Source: Pseudomonas sp. ANT_H4
Lineage (GTDB): Bacteria > Pseudomonadota > Gammaproteobacteria > Pseudomonadales > Pseudomonadaceae
DNA: 64,000 nt
Direction of reading: 5' to 3'
Assembly (NCBI RefSeq): GCF_008369295.1
Contig: NZ_VOBG01000010.1
Location: forward strand, 1 to 64,000
Of this stretch, positions 54,818 to 63,722 are shown piece by piece. How positions within the stretch are numbered: position 1 is the first letter of the stretch; the number at the start of each line of letters is the position of its first letter. A model generated the notes under the pieces. The model worked only from the letters and a program-made list of their open reading frames with translations. It did no database searches and was not told the DNA's origin. The position numbers and the translations under genes are program-made.

Positions 54818-56161
54818 TTGAATAAAACTCCCCAGCTCCAAACCCATGCTGCATCGGACGAAATTGATTTGTTTGAACTGTTTCACTCTATTTGGCGGCA
54901 AAAGAAACTGGTTATTGGCTGTACGCTTTTCGCGGGGCTTGTGGGAGTTGGTTACGCACTATTGGCGCCGCGGGAATATCAGGTCAGCAGCGTTCTGCGC
55001 CCGGCGGCGATCAACGAGTTGGACGCGCTAAACCGTTCTGAAGTCTATAAGTTGCCGCCTGCGGATGCGCTGGCCAAAGTGGGTACGCAACTGGATTCCT
55101 ACGAGGCTCGCTTGAGCTTTTTCAAGGCTAACCAAGCCTTGTTCAAGGAGTTTCAGCGGCCGGGGCAGAGCCTTGAGCAGAGTTTCGAGGCGTTTAATCG
55201 CGACTCTATCAAGCTGATTTTGCCTGATCCGAAAAAATCCGACTCCCTGAGCAGCTATATCCGCCTGGAGTTGCAGTACCCCACTGATATTGACGGGGTT
55301 GCGATTCTCAACGGGTTTGTCGACTACGCAGTTGCCGCTGAGCGTGAGCAAGTCGGAGCCGATCTTAAAGTGATCGTCAACAACCGCCTCACTGAACTCA
55401 AAGGCAAGATTGACGCCGCTCGCTCCAATTACGAAACCGACAAGGCGTCGAAAATCGCCAAGTTGCTGGAGGGCGACAAGCTCAAGCGGGCGCAGCTGGA
55501 AGACGAACTCGGCGCATTGCGTCTGCAGATGAAAATGGAACGCTCCAATCGCCTGGCGGAGCTGGCCGAGGCGATCTCGATTGCCAAGTCCATGGGCATC
55601 AAAAGCCCGACGACGCCGTCGTCCATGGCTGATGCGGGGCGCAGTGGCTCAAGTCAGGTCATGCGTACCGAGGTCAATAATCAGCGGATTCCGCTGTACT
55701 TCATGGGTACCGATGCCCTTGAGGCCGAACGCACCGCGTTGCAACAACGCACCAGCGACGACTTCACCAACAGCCGCGTTGCCGAAATTGGCAAGGAGCT
55801 GCAATTGCTGGAGGTCAACCGCCAGGTTGAGGTGCTGAATAAACGTGGGAATGAAGATATCTTCCTGCAGGATGTTGAGCCCTTGCGTGCCGAAGTGGCG
55901 CGCTTACGAAGCCTGAACATCGATATGAGCAGCTTGAAACTGGTGACGATCGACCGTCGCGCCCAAGAGCCGCTAAGCCCGATCAAGCCGAAGAAAATCC
56001 TGGTGGTGGCCCTGAGCCTGGTGGCCGGCTTGGTGCTGGGGATCATGGTTGCACTGATTCGTCATTTCATCCTGATGCGCCGGGAAGCGGTACCGTACTC
56101 GCCGTTGGATGATCATCGTTTTTCCCGCCGTGAGCGCAAGGATGATGAGCCTCTGAGCTGA
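54818..56161 (+). CDS. wzz: Wzz-type polysaccharide chain-length determinant
   Basis: 447 aa. Two membrane helices (about 31-50 and 395-415) flank a large periplasmic alpha/beta and coiled-coil domain. The N-terminal cytoplasmic segment has the DEIDLFELFHSIWRQKKLV motif, and the conserved Pro-rich part before TM2 (AQEPLSPIKPKKILVVAL) is typical. Controls O-antigen or capsular chain length. TTG start (MNKTPQLQ). Longer than E. coli WzzB (about 325 aa), closer to Pseudomonas Wzz2/FepE-size proteins. Confidence 0.88.
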   Translation: MNKTPQLQTHAASDEIDLFELFHSIWRQKKLVIGCTLFAGLVGVGYALLAPREYQVSSVLRPAAINELDALNRSEVYKLPPADALAKVGTQLDSYEARLSFFKANQALFKEFQRPGQSLEQSFEAFNRDSIKLILPDPKKSDSLSSYIRLELQYPTDIDGVAILNGFVDYAVAAEREQVGADLKVIVNNRLTELKGKIDAARSNYETDKASKIAKLLEGDKLKRAQLEDELGALRLQMKMERSNRLAELAEAISIAKSMGIKSPTTPSSMADAGRSGSSQVMRTEVNNQRIPLYFMGTDALEAERTALQQRTSDDFTNSRVAEIGKELQLLEVNRQVEVLNKRGNEDIFLQDVEPLRAEVARLRSLNIDMSSLKLVTIDRRAQEPLSPIKPKKILVVALSLVAGLVLGIMVALIRHFILMRREAVPYSPLDDHRFSRRERKDDEPLS

Positions 56162-56462
56162 TCAACTCTCGCCGCCCACTGGGTCGGCGTGAAGATCCCG
56201 GGCTGCCTCGCAGCCCGGCGCGATACCGGCTAGCTCACCTTCGAGCTACCGTCGATCACAGTTGCTGGGCACCGTTTCACAATTCATAGTTAACCTTTGG
56301 TTACAGTCTATGGCTAAAATAACAGCCAATGGCCATGGTCAGGATTGTCACAGAGCCTGCCACATTGCCTGTTTGCCGAATTGTGTTTTCAGGAGCTGCT
56401 TATTTAATCCTCGGCCGTCGTGGGCACGCAGGAGCAGCCGGTTCTCTTCTGACGTGTGACGA
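56162..56462. other. Intergenic region with hairpin
   Basis: A 9-bp hairpin, CCGGGCTGC/GCAGCCCGG (56198-56218), 36 bases after wzz may serve as terminator though no T run follows. The rest is AT-richer and should carry the lpxO promoter; no specific operator was recognised. Confidence 0.5.
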
Positions 56463-57368
56463 ATGCCCTTGAAACTCATCATTGTTGCTCTCTACGTTGT
56501 CTCCATTGCGTATGTACACCTGCGTGGCCGGGTGCGACATAAACTTGGCCGCCAATTAAGCGATCACTCGACCTTCCTGGCTCCGATTAATTGTTTTCTC
56601 TACCTGTTCTCCAAATTGCCCAGCCGGCCCTATCTGTCGCCCAGTGACTTTCCTGACCTGAGCCCGCTTCAGGAGCATTGGGAAGAAATTCGCCAGGAAG
56701 GCCAGAACCTGATGCGGGCAGGGGAGATCAAGCGCTCGGACCAATACGACGACGTGGGTTTCAACTCGTTCTTCAAGTCGGGCTGGAAGCGTTTCTATCT
56801 GAAGTGGTATGGCGACAGCCATCCGTCGGCCATGAAGTTGTGCCCGCGCACTACCGAGTTGGTGCAAGGCATCAGTTCGATCAAGGCAGCGATGTTTGCC
56901 GAGTTGCCACCGGGCTCCAAGCTAGTGCGCCATCGAGACCCGTATGCGGGTTCCTATCGCTACCATTTAGGCCTCGATACGCCCAACGACCCGGGCTGCT
57001 ACATCGACGTTGACGGTGAAAGCTACTACTGGCGTGACGGTGAGCCGGTGATGTTCGACGAGACCTACATCCACTATGCGCAAAACACCACGCAACAGAA
57101 CCGCATCATTTTGTTCTGCGATATCGAACGGCCGATGAAATACCGCTGGGCTGCAGCGTTCAACCGTTGGTTCAGTCGCAATGTCATGGCGGCTGCCGGT
57201 TCGCCCAATGAAGCCGGTGATAAGACCGGTGGTTTGAACCGTGCCTTTACTCGGCTGTACAAGATCCGCTTGCGGGGCAAAGAGCTGAAAAAGCGTAATC
57301 GCACCCGCTATTACCTGGAAAAGTGGGCGATCTTTGCCGGTCTGGCAGCGATTTTTCTTCTGGTCTGA
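56463..57368 (+). CDS. lpxO: LpxO-like lipid A 2-hydroxylase (aspartyl/asparaginyl beta-hydroxylase family)
   Basis: 301 aa. N-terminal membrane anchor (LIIVALYVVSIAYVHL) and a C-terminal hydrophobic tail flank a 2-oxoglutarate/Fe(II) oxygenase domain. Iron-binding and substrate motifs: LVRHRDPYAGSYRYHLGLDTP (shown in part), DGEPVMFDETYIHYAQN and Arg in QNRIILFCD. Adds the S-2-hydroxyl on lipid A secondary laurate at the inner-membrane cytoplasmic face. Placement after wzz groups envelope genes. Confidence 0.87.
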   Translation: MPLKLIIVALYVVSIAYVHLRGRVRHKLGRQLSDHSTFLAPINCFLYLFSKLPSRPYLSPSDFPDLSPLQEHWEEIRQEGQNLMRAGEIKRSDQYDDVGFNSFFKSGWKRFYLKWYGDSHPSAMKLCPRTTELVQGISSIKAAMFAELPPGSKLVRHRDPYAGSYRYHLGLDTPNDPGCYIDVDGESYYWRDGEPVMFDETYIHYAQNTTQQNRIILFCDIERPMKYRWAAAFNRWFSRNVMAAAGSPNEAGDKTGGLNRAFTRLYKIRLRGKELKKRNRTRYYLEKWAIFAGLAAIFLLV

Positions 57369-57487
57369 GATCGCGTGTCGGAAAAGTCGTGTTACACCTA
57401 AAGAGAAACTATTTAGTTACCAAAGCCGAACCCTGGGCGTAGCGTGTTATCGAACGCAGGTATTCCTCGCCACAGAGAGGCTTTGTC

Positions 57488-57805
57488 ATGAACACCCATG
57501 TGCGCAACCTTGCAGTACTGGCTTTGGGCCTCGCGCTGACCTCGCTGGTACAGGCGCAAAATCTGCCTGGCAACAACAATCCCTACAACAGCCCCATTCA
57601 TCGGGCCAATCCCAACAGCATGCAGGGCACCCAGCCCAATTCCCCCGCCATTCGTGGAACCAACGTCACTCCGGTGCCTCGGCCACCGACCCTGAAAAAT
57701 GGCGGGATCGGTAACCGTTATCCGCAGCGCGATGCCGCGCCCACTCGTCCTGCAACCCAACCGCAGGCGCCGACCCGTGACGCCAATGGCAATCGCCAGC
57801 CTTGA
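57488..57805 (+). CDS. Small secreted Pro/Asn-rich protein
   Basis: 105 aa with a signal peptide (about 1-23, ending LVQAQ). The mature part is disordered, rich in Asn, Pro, Thr and Arg (LPGNNNPYNSPIHRANPNS; TPVPRPPTLKNGG). No family was recognised. GAGAGG lies before the ATG. Followed after 30 bases by the sugar dehydrogenase gene, so possibly co-transcribed. Confidence 0.7.
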   Translation: MNTHVRNLAVLALGLALTSLVQAQNLPGNNNPYNSPIHRANPNSMQGTQPNSPAIRGTNVTPVPRPPTLKNGGIGNRYPQRDAAPTRPATQPQAPTRDANGNRQP

Positions 57806-57835
57806 GTGTGTGAACCGAACAAGGAAACCCACGGT

Positions 57836-58996
57836 ATGTTTCTACGCAAAACCCTTTTAGTGACATTCTGCGCCAGCGCCTTGCTGCCCCTGGTGCTTCC
57901 TGTTTACGCTGCCGATACCCAGCAGTTCCCCAGCGAGCAGGGCAGTGTCACGGCCACCCCAATTGTCAAAGGCCTGGACCATCCGTGGGCGGTGGCGTTC
58001 CTGCCGGATAAGCAGGGTTTCCTGGTCACCGAACGGCCCGGCCACCTGCGTTTTATCAGCCCAGACGGCAAGTTGTCGGCGCCCTTGAGTGGTGTGCCGC
58101 AAGTATGGGCCAAAGGGCAGGGCGGTTTGCTGGATGTGGTGCTGTCGCCTGACTTCAAGCAGGATCGGATGGTCTACCTGTCCTATGCCGAAGGCGGCGG
58201 CAAGGGTGGCACCGCTGGCACTGCTGTAGGGCGCGGGCGCCTGGCCGACGACCTGAGTGGTTTGAAGGACTTCCAGGTCATCCTTCGCCAGGAACCCAAG
58301 CTGTCCACCGGCAATCACTTCGGTTCGCGGCTAGTATTTGATCGCGATGGCTATCTGTTCGTAACCCTTGGGGAAAACAACGACCGTCCTACGGCCCAGG
58401 ACCTGGACAAGTTGCAGGGCAAGGTCGTACGAATCTTCCCCGACGGGCGTGTGCCAGACGATAACCCGTTTGTTGGCCAGGAAGGTGCCAGGCCCGAAAT
58501 CTGGTCCTATGGGCAGCGTAATCCTCAAGGCGCCGCCCTTAATCCGTGGAGCGGCACGCTGTGGGAAAACGAGCACGGCCCTCGCGGCGGTGATGAAATC
58601 AACATCATCGAGCGGGGCAAGAACTACGGTTGGCCATTGGCGACCCATGGCATCAACTATTCCTTGCTGCCCATTCCCGAAGCCAAGGGCAAGACAGCCG
58701 AAGGCACCGTCGCGCCTCATCATGTGTGGGAGAAATCACCGGCCATCAGCGGCATGGCGTTCTATGACGCCGACCGTTTCAAGGCCTGGCAGCACAATCT
58801 GTTTATCGGCACATTGGCCAGCCAGGAGTTGATTCGCTTGCAGTTCGATGGCGACAAGGTGGTGCATGAAGAACGCTTGCTGGGGGATTTGAAAGCGCGC
58901 ATACGGGATGTGCGGCAGGGGCCGGATGGCTTTTTGTATGTCCTGACGGATGAGAATGACGGTGTGCTGTATCGGGTTGGACTGAACCAGGATTGA
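57836..58996 (+). CDS. PQQ-dependent aldose sugar dehydrogenase (YliI/Asd type)
   Basis: 386 aa, signal peptide about 1-25 (ending VYAAD). Six-bladed beta-propeller of the GSDH family: GLDHPWAVAFLPD, LLDVVLSPDF, STGNHFGSRLVFDRDGYLFV, WSYGQRNPQGAALNP and GGDEINIIERGKNYGWP. Oxidises aldoses in the periplasm with PQQ. AAGGA upstream of the ATG at 57836. Ends 14 bases before a perfect palindrome at 59011-59033. Confidence 0.9.
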   Translation: MFLRKTLLVTFCASALLPLVLPVYAADTQQFPSEQGSVTATPIVKGLDHPWAVAFLPDKQGFLVTERPGHLRFISPDGKLSAPLSGVPQVWAKGQGGLLDVVLSPDFKQDRMVYLSYAEGGGKGGTAGTAVGRGRLADDLSGLKDFQVILRQEPKLSTGNHFGSRLVFDRDGYLFVTLGENNDRPTAQDLDKLQGKVVRIFPDGRVPDDNPFVGQEGARPEIWSYGQRNPQGAALNPWSGTLWENEHGPRGGDEINIIERGKNYGWPLATHGINYSLLPIPEAKGKTAEGTVAPHHVWEKSPAISGMAFYDADRFKAWQHNLFIGTLASQELIRLQFDGDKVVHEERLLGDLKARIRDVRQGPDGFLYVLTDENDGVLYRVGLNQD

Positions 58997-58997
58997 G

Positions 58998-59033
58998 CCG
59001 CAAGCCGCAAGCCGCAAGCTTGAAGCTTGCGGC
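58998..59033. repeat. Short tandem heptamer leading into a palindrome
   Basis: Three copies of GCCGCAA (58998-59017) run into the odd palindrome GCCGCAAGCTT-G-AAGCTTGCGGC (59011-59033), which may act as a transcription stop for the dehydrogenase gene. Confidence 0.6.
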
Positions 59034-59140
59034 CCCGCAATCCCGTGTTCATCAGCGGCGCTGACCCACTCACCCTTGTTGGCAAAGTAGCGATAGATAC
59101 TTTTCCTGGATATGCCGGCGTTTTTCACCAGAAGTTCCAT
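59034..59140 (-). pseudogene. TetR-type regulator, N-terminal HTH remnant
   Basis: A minus-strand frame starting at 59140 reads MELLVKNAGISRKSIYRYF and ANKGEWVSAADEHG, the recognition helix region of TetR regulators. The HTH start is incomplete and the frame then runs into the palindrome, so no ligand domain remains. About 35 codons are left. Confidence 0.5.
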
Positions 59141-59217
59141 GCCCGCGGATGGGCAGACCTTAGCCCCCCCATGGTGTAAGCTCGTGGACTATTCGGATGC
59201 GACCTATTGCGAGCCCT

Positions 59218-60561
59218 ATGCCGTCGTTCTTCAAACGCTCCCTGTTGCCCAAGCTGCGTGGTTTTCCCCTCACTACCGACGCCATCGAGGTGCTGTCCGG
59301 TGCCGCCGAGTTTCGCCGGTGCCTGCTGGAAAAAATCGCCCAGGCCACCCAGCGCATCTACATCGTTGCGTTGTACCTGCAACAGGATGAGGCCGGCCAG
59401 GAAGTATTCGACGCCCTGCATGCCGCCAAGGCTGCCCGGCCCGAGCTGGATATCGTGTTGGTGGTCGACTGGTTGCGGGCGCAGCGCGGTTTGATCGGTG
59501 CCGGCAAGCAACCGGGCAACAGCGCCTGGTACCAGGCCATGACCCAGTCCCACGAAAGCCAAGTGCCGGTATACGGCGTACCGGTGCAAACCCGTGAACT
59601 GTTTGGCGTGTTGCACCTCAAGGGCTTTGTGATCGATGACAGCGTGCTGTACAGCGGTGCCAGCCTCAACAATGTGTACCTGCACAAGTTCGACAAGTAC
59701 CGCTTCGATCGCTATCACCTGATTCACAACAAGGCCCTGGCCGATTCGATGCAGCATCTGGTAGAGCACGGGCTGATTGCGTCAAAAGCTGTGCACCGCC
59801 TGGACCTGCCGGACTTGCCCAGCACCCGCAGCTTACGCAATGACATTGGCGACTTGCGCAGCCGCTTGAAACACGCGACCTATGACACCACTACCGGCGC
59901 CGTGCCAAACGGCAACCTGTCAGTCAGCCCGCTGCTTGGCGTTGGCAAGAACAACCCCCTGAGCCGGGTGATCTGCGAGCTGATTGCCAGTGCTCAGCAT
60001 CAACTGACTATCTGCACCCCGTATTTCAACCTGCCCCTGGCGGTAACTCGGGAAATCAACCGCGCCCTGGCCCGTGGGGTAAAGATCGACATCATCGTTG
60101 GCGACAAAACCGCCAACGACTTCTACATCCCGCCGAGCGAGCCGTTCAAGGTAATTGCCGCGCTGCCGTACCTCTATGAAATCAGCCTGCGGCGTTTTGC
60201 CAAGCGCCATCATCGGATGATCGATACTGGCCAACTGAATCTGCACCTGTGGCACGACGGCGATAACACCTATCACCTCAAGGGCATGTGGATCGACCAG
60301 CGCTACACCTTGCTCACCGGCAATAACCTCAACCCACGGGCATTCCGTCTGGATCTGGAAAATGCTTTGCTGATCGATGATCCACGGGGCGAATGGCTGG
60401 TGCCACGTCGTACTGAGTTGACGGAAATTTTCCGGCACACCTCGCGAATCGAGCGCTACCAGCAACTGCAGACCCTGGTGGAGTACCCGGAGGCTGTCAG
60501 CAAGTTTCTGCGTCGGGTCAGCCGGATACGGATTGAGCGATTGTTGTATCGGATACTGTAG
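59218..60561 (+). CDS. pssA: CDP-diacylglycerol-serine O-phosphatidyltransferase
   Basis: 447 aa from ATG 59218, phospholipase-D-superfamily type as in E. coli PssA (about 451 aa). Two HKD motifs: HLKGFVIDD (about residue 140) and HLKGMWIDQRYTLLTGNNLN (about 355). Makes phosphatidylserine from CDP-diacylglycerol and serine for phosphatidylethanolamine synthesis; peripheral membrane enzyme. An in-frame ATG 21 bases earlier gives a less conserved extension. Confidence 0.92.
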   Translation: MPSFFKRSLLPKLRGFPLTTDAIEVLSGAAEFRRCLLEKIAQATQRIYIVALYLQQDEAGQEVFDALHAAKAARPELDIVLVVDWLRAQRGLIGAGKQPGNSAWYQAMTQSHESQVPVYGVPVQTRELFGVLHLKGFVIDDSVLYSGASLNNVYLHKFDKYRFDRYHLIHNKALADSMQHLVEHGLIASKAVHRLDLPDLPSTRSLRNDIGDLRSRLKHATYDTTTGAVPNGNLSVSPLLGVGKNNPLSRVICELIASAQHQLTICTPYFNLPLAVTREINRALARGVKIDIIVGDKTANDFYIPPSEPFKVIAALPYLYEISLRRFAKRHHRMIDTGQLNLHLWHDGDNTYHLKGMWIDQRYTLLTGNNLNPRAFRLDLENALLIDDPRGEWLVPRRTELTEIFRHTSRIERYQQLQTLVEYPEAVSKFLRRVSRIRIERLLYRIL

Positions 60562-60564
60562 GGC

Positions 60565-60776
60565 TCAGGCCGGTTGCCGTGCAGCCGGCCAGCAGGCAAT
60601 GAGCAACAGCAACGCCGCAGCCACCAAATACGGCAAACGCGGCTCGATGGCATAGATCAACGTCCCGGCCAACGGCCCGACTACGACTCCAAACCCTTGG
60701 GCTGCCCCCACCGAACCCGCCGTAGCCCCTTGCTCCGAAGCGTCCACTGCGTTGGCCGCCAGTGCGGCGAAGGACG
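60565..60776 (-). pseudogene. 3' remnant of an MFS transporter gene
   Basis: The minus-strand frame HPSFAALAANAVDASEQGA, then TAGSVGAAQGFGVVVGPLAG and LIYAIEPRLPYLVAAALLLL, is the last two helices of a major facilitator protein ending at 60565. Its 5' part is replaced by the truncated DUF6708-like copy at 60777, in a different frame. The junction is abrupt, pointing to a deletion. Confidence 0.75.
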
Positions 60777-60935
60777 GATGCTGTAGTTTCCGATGTCGAG
60801 GAACACCTCGTTCTTTCGCCAAATGGTGTTGAGCACATCCGAGGGTTTTTCACCGGTGGGAATGGGCAACGGCGCCAAGTAGTCATTGCGCGAAAACAGC
60901 CGTTTTTTCGTGGTGCCTGCCGGTGGCGTACTCAT
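60777..60935 (-). pseudogene. Truncated fourth copy of the DUF6708-like gene
   Basis: The first 53 codons (MSTPPAGTTKKRLFSRNDYL to DIGNYSI) are identical in protein to the full copies. The sequence then crosses into the MFS remnant out of frame, giving an 84-codon hybrid reading frame. Its ATG overlaps the stop of the preceding copy (ATGA), as in the intact repeats. Confidence 0.82.
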
Positions 60936-61870
60936 GCCGACTTCCTGATCACGGCCAATTCCGCCTCACGCGTGGCGATGGCTACTTCCAACTCAGGGGA
61001 TCGCTCGGCCCACTGCTCGGGGGGCAGTGGTTTGGACCATTCGATGATGTCGGGATAGGGCAGGTCGGGTGGCGGGTTCAGTTTCCAGCGTTCAAGCACA
61101 TCTATCAGTAGCGTATTGAAAATAAAAATCCCGCAGAAGCCTTCCCACAAAGCGGTTATAAACCAGCCTCTCAACTTCGCAGCCTTGATAAGGTCGTCGA
61201 GGTAGGTAGCCCATATTCCTTTAGATCTGTCGAAGCGTGCCGTCTGATCTTCAACAGCGTCCGGCCCAATCTCCATGTAGCTACGCATGCACTCCCACAA
61301 CGCCATGGCCGTGGTGCCGCCACCACAGTTAAACCCGAACCAAAAATGCTTGTTATCCTCCTTGGCCTGCGGGTCAGGATTCTCAAAGCCAATGATCAAT
61401 AAGCCCATCGTAGCTTTACCCGCCTGACTCACCGACGACTGCTGCGTGGCCGCCGCCGTCACGCTTTCCCAGGGGACAATCCAGTACTCGCCATCCTCTC
61501 GTGGCACACACACCTCGCGGCGTTGCCGATTAAAGCGCACCGGCAATGGCACATCGCGAAATAGGCCCTGAATTAGAAAAAGCGTGGGAATCCCAATGAT
61601 GAAGGTAGTCATGATCGCAAATATGTGCATATCGTCATGATCATTTCTGAACAGATATCCCATGAATGCAAACAGCATCACCATCGGCCATAGCACCATC
61701 ACTGCCGAGCCGATGCTGTAGTTTCCGATGTCGAGAAACACCTCGTTCTTGCGCCAAATGGTGTTGAGCACATCCGAGGGTTTTTCCCCGGTGGGGATGG
61801 GCAACGGCGCCAAGTAGTCATTGCGCGAAAACAGCCGTTTTTTTGTGGTGCCTGCCGGTGGCGTACTCAT
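60932..61870 (-). CDS. DUF6708-like membrane protein, array copy 3
   Basis: 312 aa. Cytoplasmic N-terminus, two helices about 52-72 and 82-105 (around FRNDHDDMHIFA), then a soluble beta-rich domain (RFNRQRREVCVPREDGEYW, SQAGKATMGLLIIGFEN, FWFGFNCGGGTTAMALWEC) and a hydrophobic stretch about 235-260 (WFITALWEGFCGIFIFNTLL). The loop between the helices is unique to this copy, while residues about 205-265 match copy 1 nearly exactly. The ATG overlaps the previous stop by 4 bases. DUF6708-type genes commonly occur near type VI secretion effectors; an immunity role is inferred, not shown. Confidence 0.72.
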   Translation of the reverse strand: MSTPPAGTTKKRLFSRNDYLAPLPIPTGEKPSDVLNTIWRKNEVFLDIGNYSIGSAVMVLWPMVMLFAFMGYLFRNDHDDMHIFAIMTTFIIGIPTLFLIQGLFRDVPLPVRFNRQRREVCVPREDGEYWIVPWESVTAAATQQSSVSQAGKATMGLLIIGFENPDPQAKEDNKHFWFGFNCGGGTTAMALWECMRSYMEIGPDAVEDQTARFDRSKGIWATYLDDLIKAAKLRGWFITALWEGFCGIFIFNTLLIDVLERWKLNPPPDLPYPDIIEWSKPLPPEQWAERSPELEVAIATREAELAVIRKSA

Positions 61871-62802
61871 GCCGACTTCCTGATCACGGCCAATTCCGCC
61901 TCACGCGTGGCGATGGCTACTTCCAACTCAGGGGATCGCTCGGCCCACTGCTCGGGCGGCAGCGGTTTGGACCATTCGATGATGTCGGGATAGGGCAGGT
62001 CTGGCGGCGGGTACAGCTTTTTCCTTTGCAGATAGGTAGCGAGAGGAGCATTGAAAATAAATACGCCGAATACTCCTTCCCACAATAGTGTTAGAAACCA
62101 GCCGCGCTTTTTGGCCTTGTCGTTCATGTAATCGATGTAGTAACGCAGATTTGCACCTGAATTGAGCGCTGCGGCTTCCGGGGCAGCCTCAGGCCCAATC
62201 TCCATGTAGCTACGCATACACTCCCACAACGCCATGGCCGTGGTGCCGCCGCCACAGTTAAACCCGAACCAAAAATGCTTGTTATCCTCCTTGGCCTGCG
62301 GGTCAGGATTGTCAAAGCCAATGATCAATAAGCCCATCGTAGCTTTACCTGCCTGACTCACCGACGACTGCTGCGTGGCCGCCGCCGTCACGCTTTCCCA
62401 GGGGACAATCCAGTACTCGCCATCCTCTCGTGGCACACACACTTCGCGGCGTTGTCGATTAAAACGCACCGGTAAAGGCACATCGCGAAATAGGCCCTGA
62501 ATTAAAAAAAGCGTGGGAATCCCAATGATGATTCCGCCTCCGACAAGAGTAAACACACTGAGATCGGGGGCAATATTTCTAAACGCAAAGGCCAGCCCCA
62601 AAAACAGCATTACCATCGGCCACAGCACCATCACCGCCGAGCCGATACTGTAGTTACCAATGTCGAGAAACACCTCGTTCTTGCGCCAAATGGTGCTGAG
62701 CACATCCGAGGGTTTTTCACCGGTGGGAATGGGCAACGGCGCCAAGTAGTCATTGCGCGAAAACAGCCGTTTTTTTGTGGTGCCTGCTGGTGGCGTACTC
62801 AT
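61867..62802 (-). CDS. DUF6708-like membrane protein, array copy 2
   Basis: 311 aa, same architecture as its neighbours. The inter-helix segment (FRNIAPDLSVFTLVGGG) and the region about 205-262 (EAAPEAAALNSGANLRYYID, FGVFIFNAPLATYLQRKKLY) differ from both other copies, while residues 1-67, about 95-200 and the last 45 are almost identical. Overlaps both neighbours by 4 bases, so translation is coupled along the chain. Confidence 0.72.
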   Translation of the reverse strand: MSTPPAGTTKKRLFSRNDYLAPLPIPTGEKPSDVLSTIWRKNEVFLDIGNYSIGSAVMVLWPMVMLFLGLAFAFRNIAPDLSVFTLVGGGIIIGIPTLFLIQGLFRDVPLPVRFNRQRREVCVPREDGEYWIVPWESVTAAATQQSSVSQAGKATMGLLIIGFDNPDPQAKEDNKHFWFGFNCGGGTTAMALWECMRSYMEIGPEAAPEAAALNSGANLRYYIDYMNDKAKKRGWFLTLLWEGVFGVFIFNAPLATYLQRKKLYPPPDLPYPDIIEWSKPLPPEQWAERSPELEVAIATREAELAVIRKSA

Positions 62803-63722
62803 GCCGACTTCCTGATCACGGCCAATTCCGCCTCACGCGTGGCGATGGCTACTTCCAACTCAGGGGATCGCTCGGCCCACTGCTCGGGCGGCAGCGGTTT
62901 GGACCATTCGATGATGTCGGGATATGGCAGTTCCGGTGGCGGGTTCAGTTTCCAGCGTTCAAGCACATCTATCAGTAGCGTGTTAAAAATAAAAATCCCG
63001 CAGAAGCCTTCCCACAAAGCGGTTATAAACCAGCCTCTCAACTTCGCAGCCTTGATAAGGTCGTCCAGGTAGGTAGCCCATATTCCTTTAGATCTGTCGA
63101 AGCGTGCCGTCTGATCTTCAACAGCGTCCGGCCCAATCTCCATGTAGCTACGCATGCACTCCCACAACGCCATGGCCGTGGTGCCGCCACCACAGTTAAA
63201 TCCGAACCAAAAATGCTTGTTATCCTCCTTGGCCTGCGGATCAGGATTCTCAAAGCCAATGATCAATAAGCCCATCGTAGCTTTACCCGCCTGACTCACC
63301 GACGACTGCTGCGTGGCCGCCGCCGTCACGCTTTCCCATGGGACAATCCAGTACTCGCCATCCTCTCGTGGCACGCACACCTCACGGCGTTGCCGATTAA
63401 AGCGCACCGGTAAAGGCACATCGCGAAATAGGCCCTGAATTAAAAAAAGCGTGGGAATCCCAATGATGATTAACGCTCCGCCCCACATTAGAGGGTCAGG
63501 AGTGATGTAACTCATTAATAAAAACAGCATCGCCATCGGCCATAGCACCATCACTGCCGAGCCGATGCTGTAGTTTCCGATGTCGAGAAACACCTCGTTC
63601 TTGCGCCAAATGGTGTTGAGCACATCCGAGGGTTTTTCACCGGTGGGAATGGGCAACGGCGCCAAGTAGTCATTGCGCGAAAACAGCCGTTTTTTTGTGG
63701 TGCCTGCCGGTGGCGTACTCAT
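62799..63722 (-). CDS. DUF6708-like membrane protein, array copy 1
   Basis: 307 aa, closest to the gene that enters from the window end. The shortest inter-helix segment of the three (MSYITPDPLMWGGAL) accounts for its lower length. The C-terminal variable block (VEDQTARFDRSKGIWATYLD) is shared with copy 3. Its ATG overlaps the upstream stop (ATGA). Probably an inner-membrane protein whose soluble domain faces the cytoplasm; topology not tested. Confidence 0.74.
   Translation of the reverse strand: MSTPPAGTTKKRLFSRNDYLAPLPIPTGEKPSDVLNTIWRKNEVFLDIGNYSIGSAVMVLWPMAMLFLLMSYITPDPLMWGGALIIIGIPTLFLIQGLFRDVPLPVRFNRQRREVCVPREDGEYWIVPWESVTAAATQQSSVSQAGKATMGLLIIGFENPDPQAKEDNKHFWFGFNCGGGTTAMALWECMRSYMEIGPDAVEDQTARFDRSKGIWATYLDDLIKAAKLRGWFITALWEGFCGIFIFNTLLIDVLERWKLNPPPELPYPDIIEWSKPLPPEQWAERSPELEVAIATREAELAVIRKSA

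Noticed and set aside
54586..54825. Short plus-strand frame before wzz
   Set aside because: No ribosome site and no protein-like composition; probably leader and promoter DNA.
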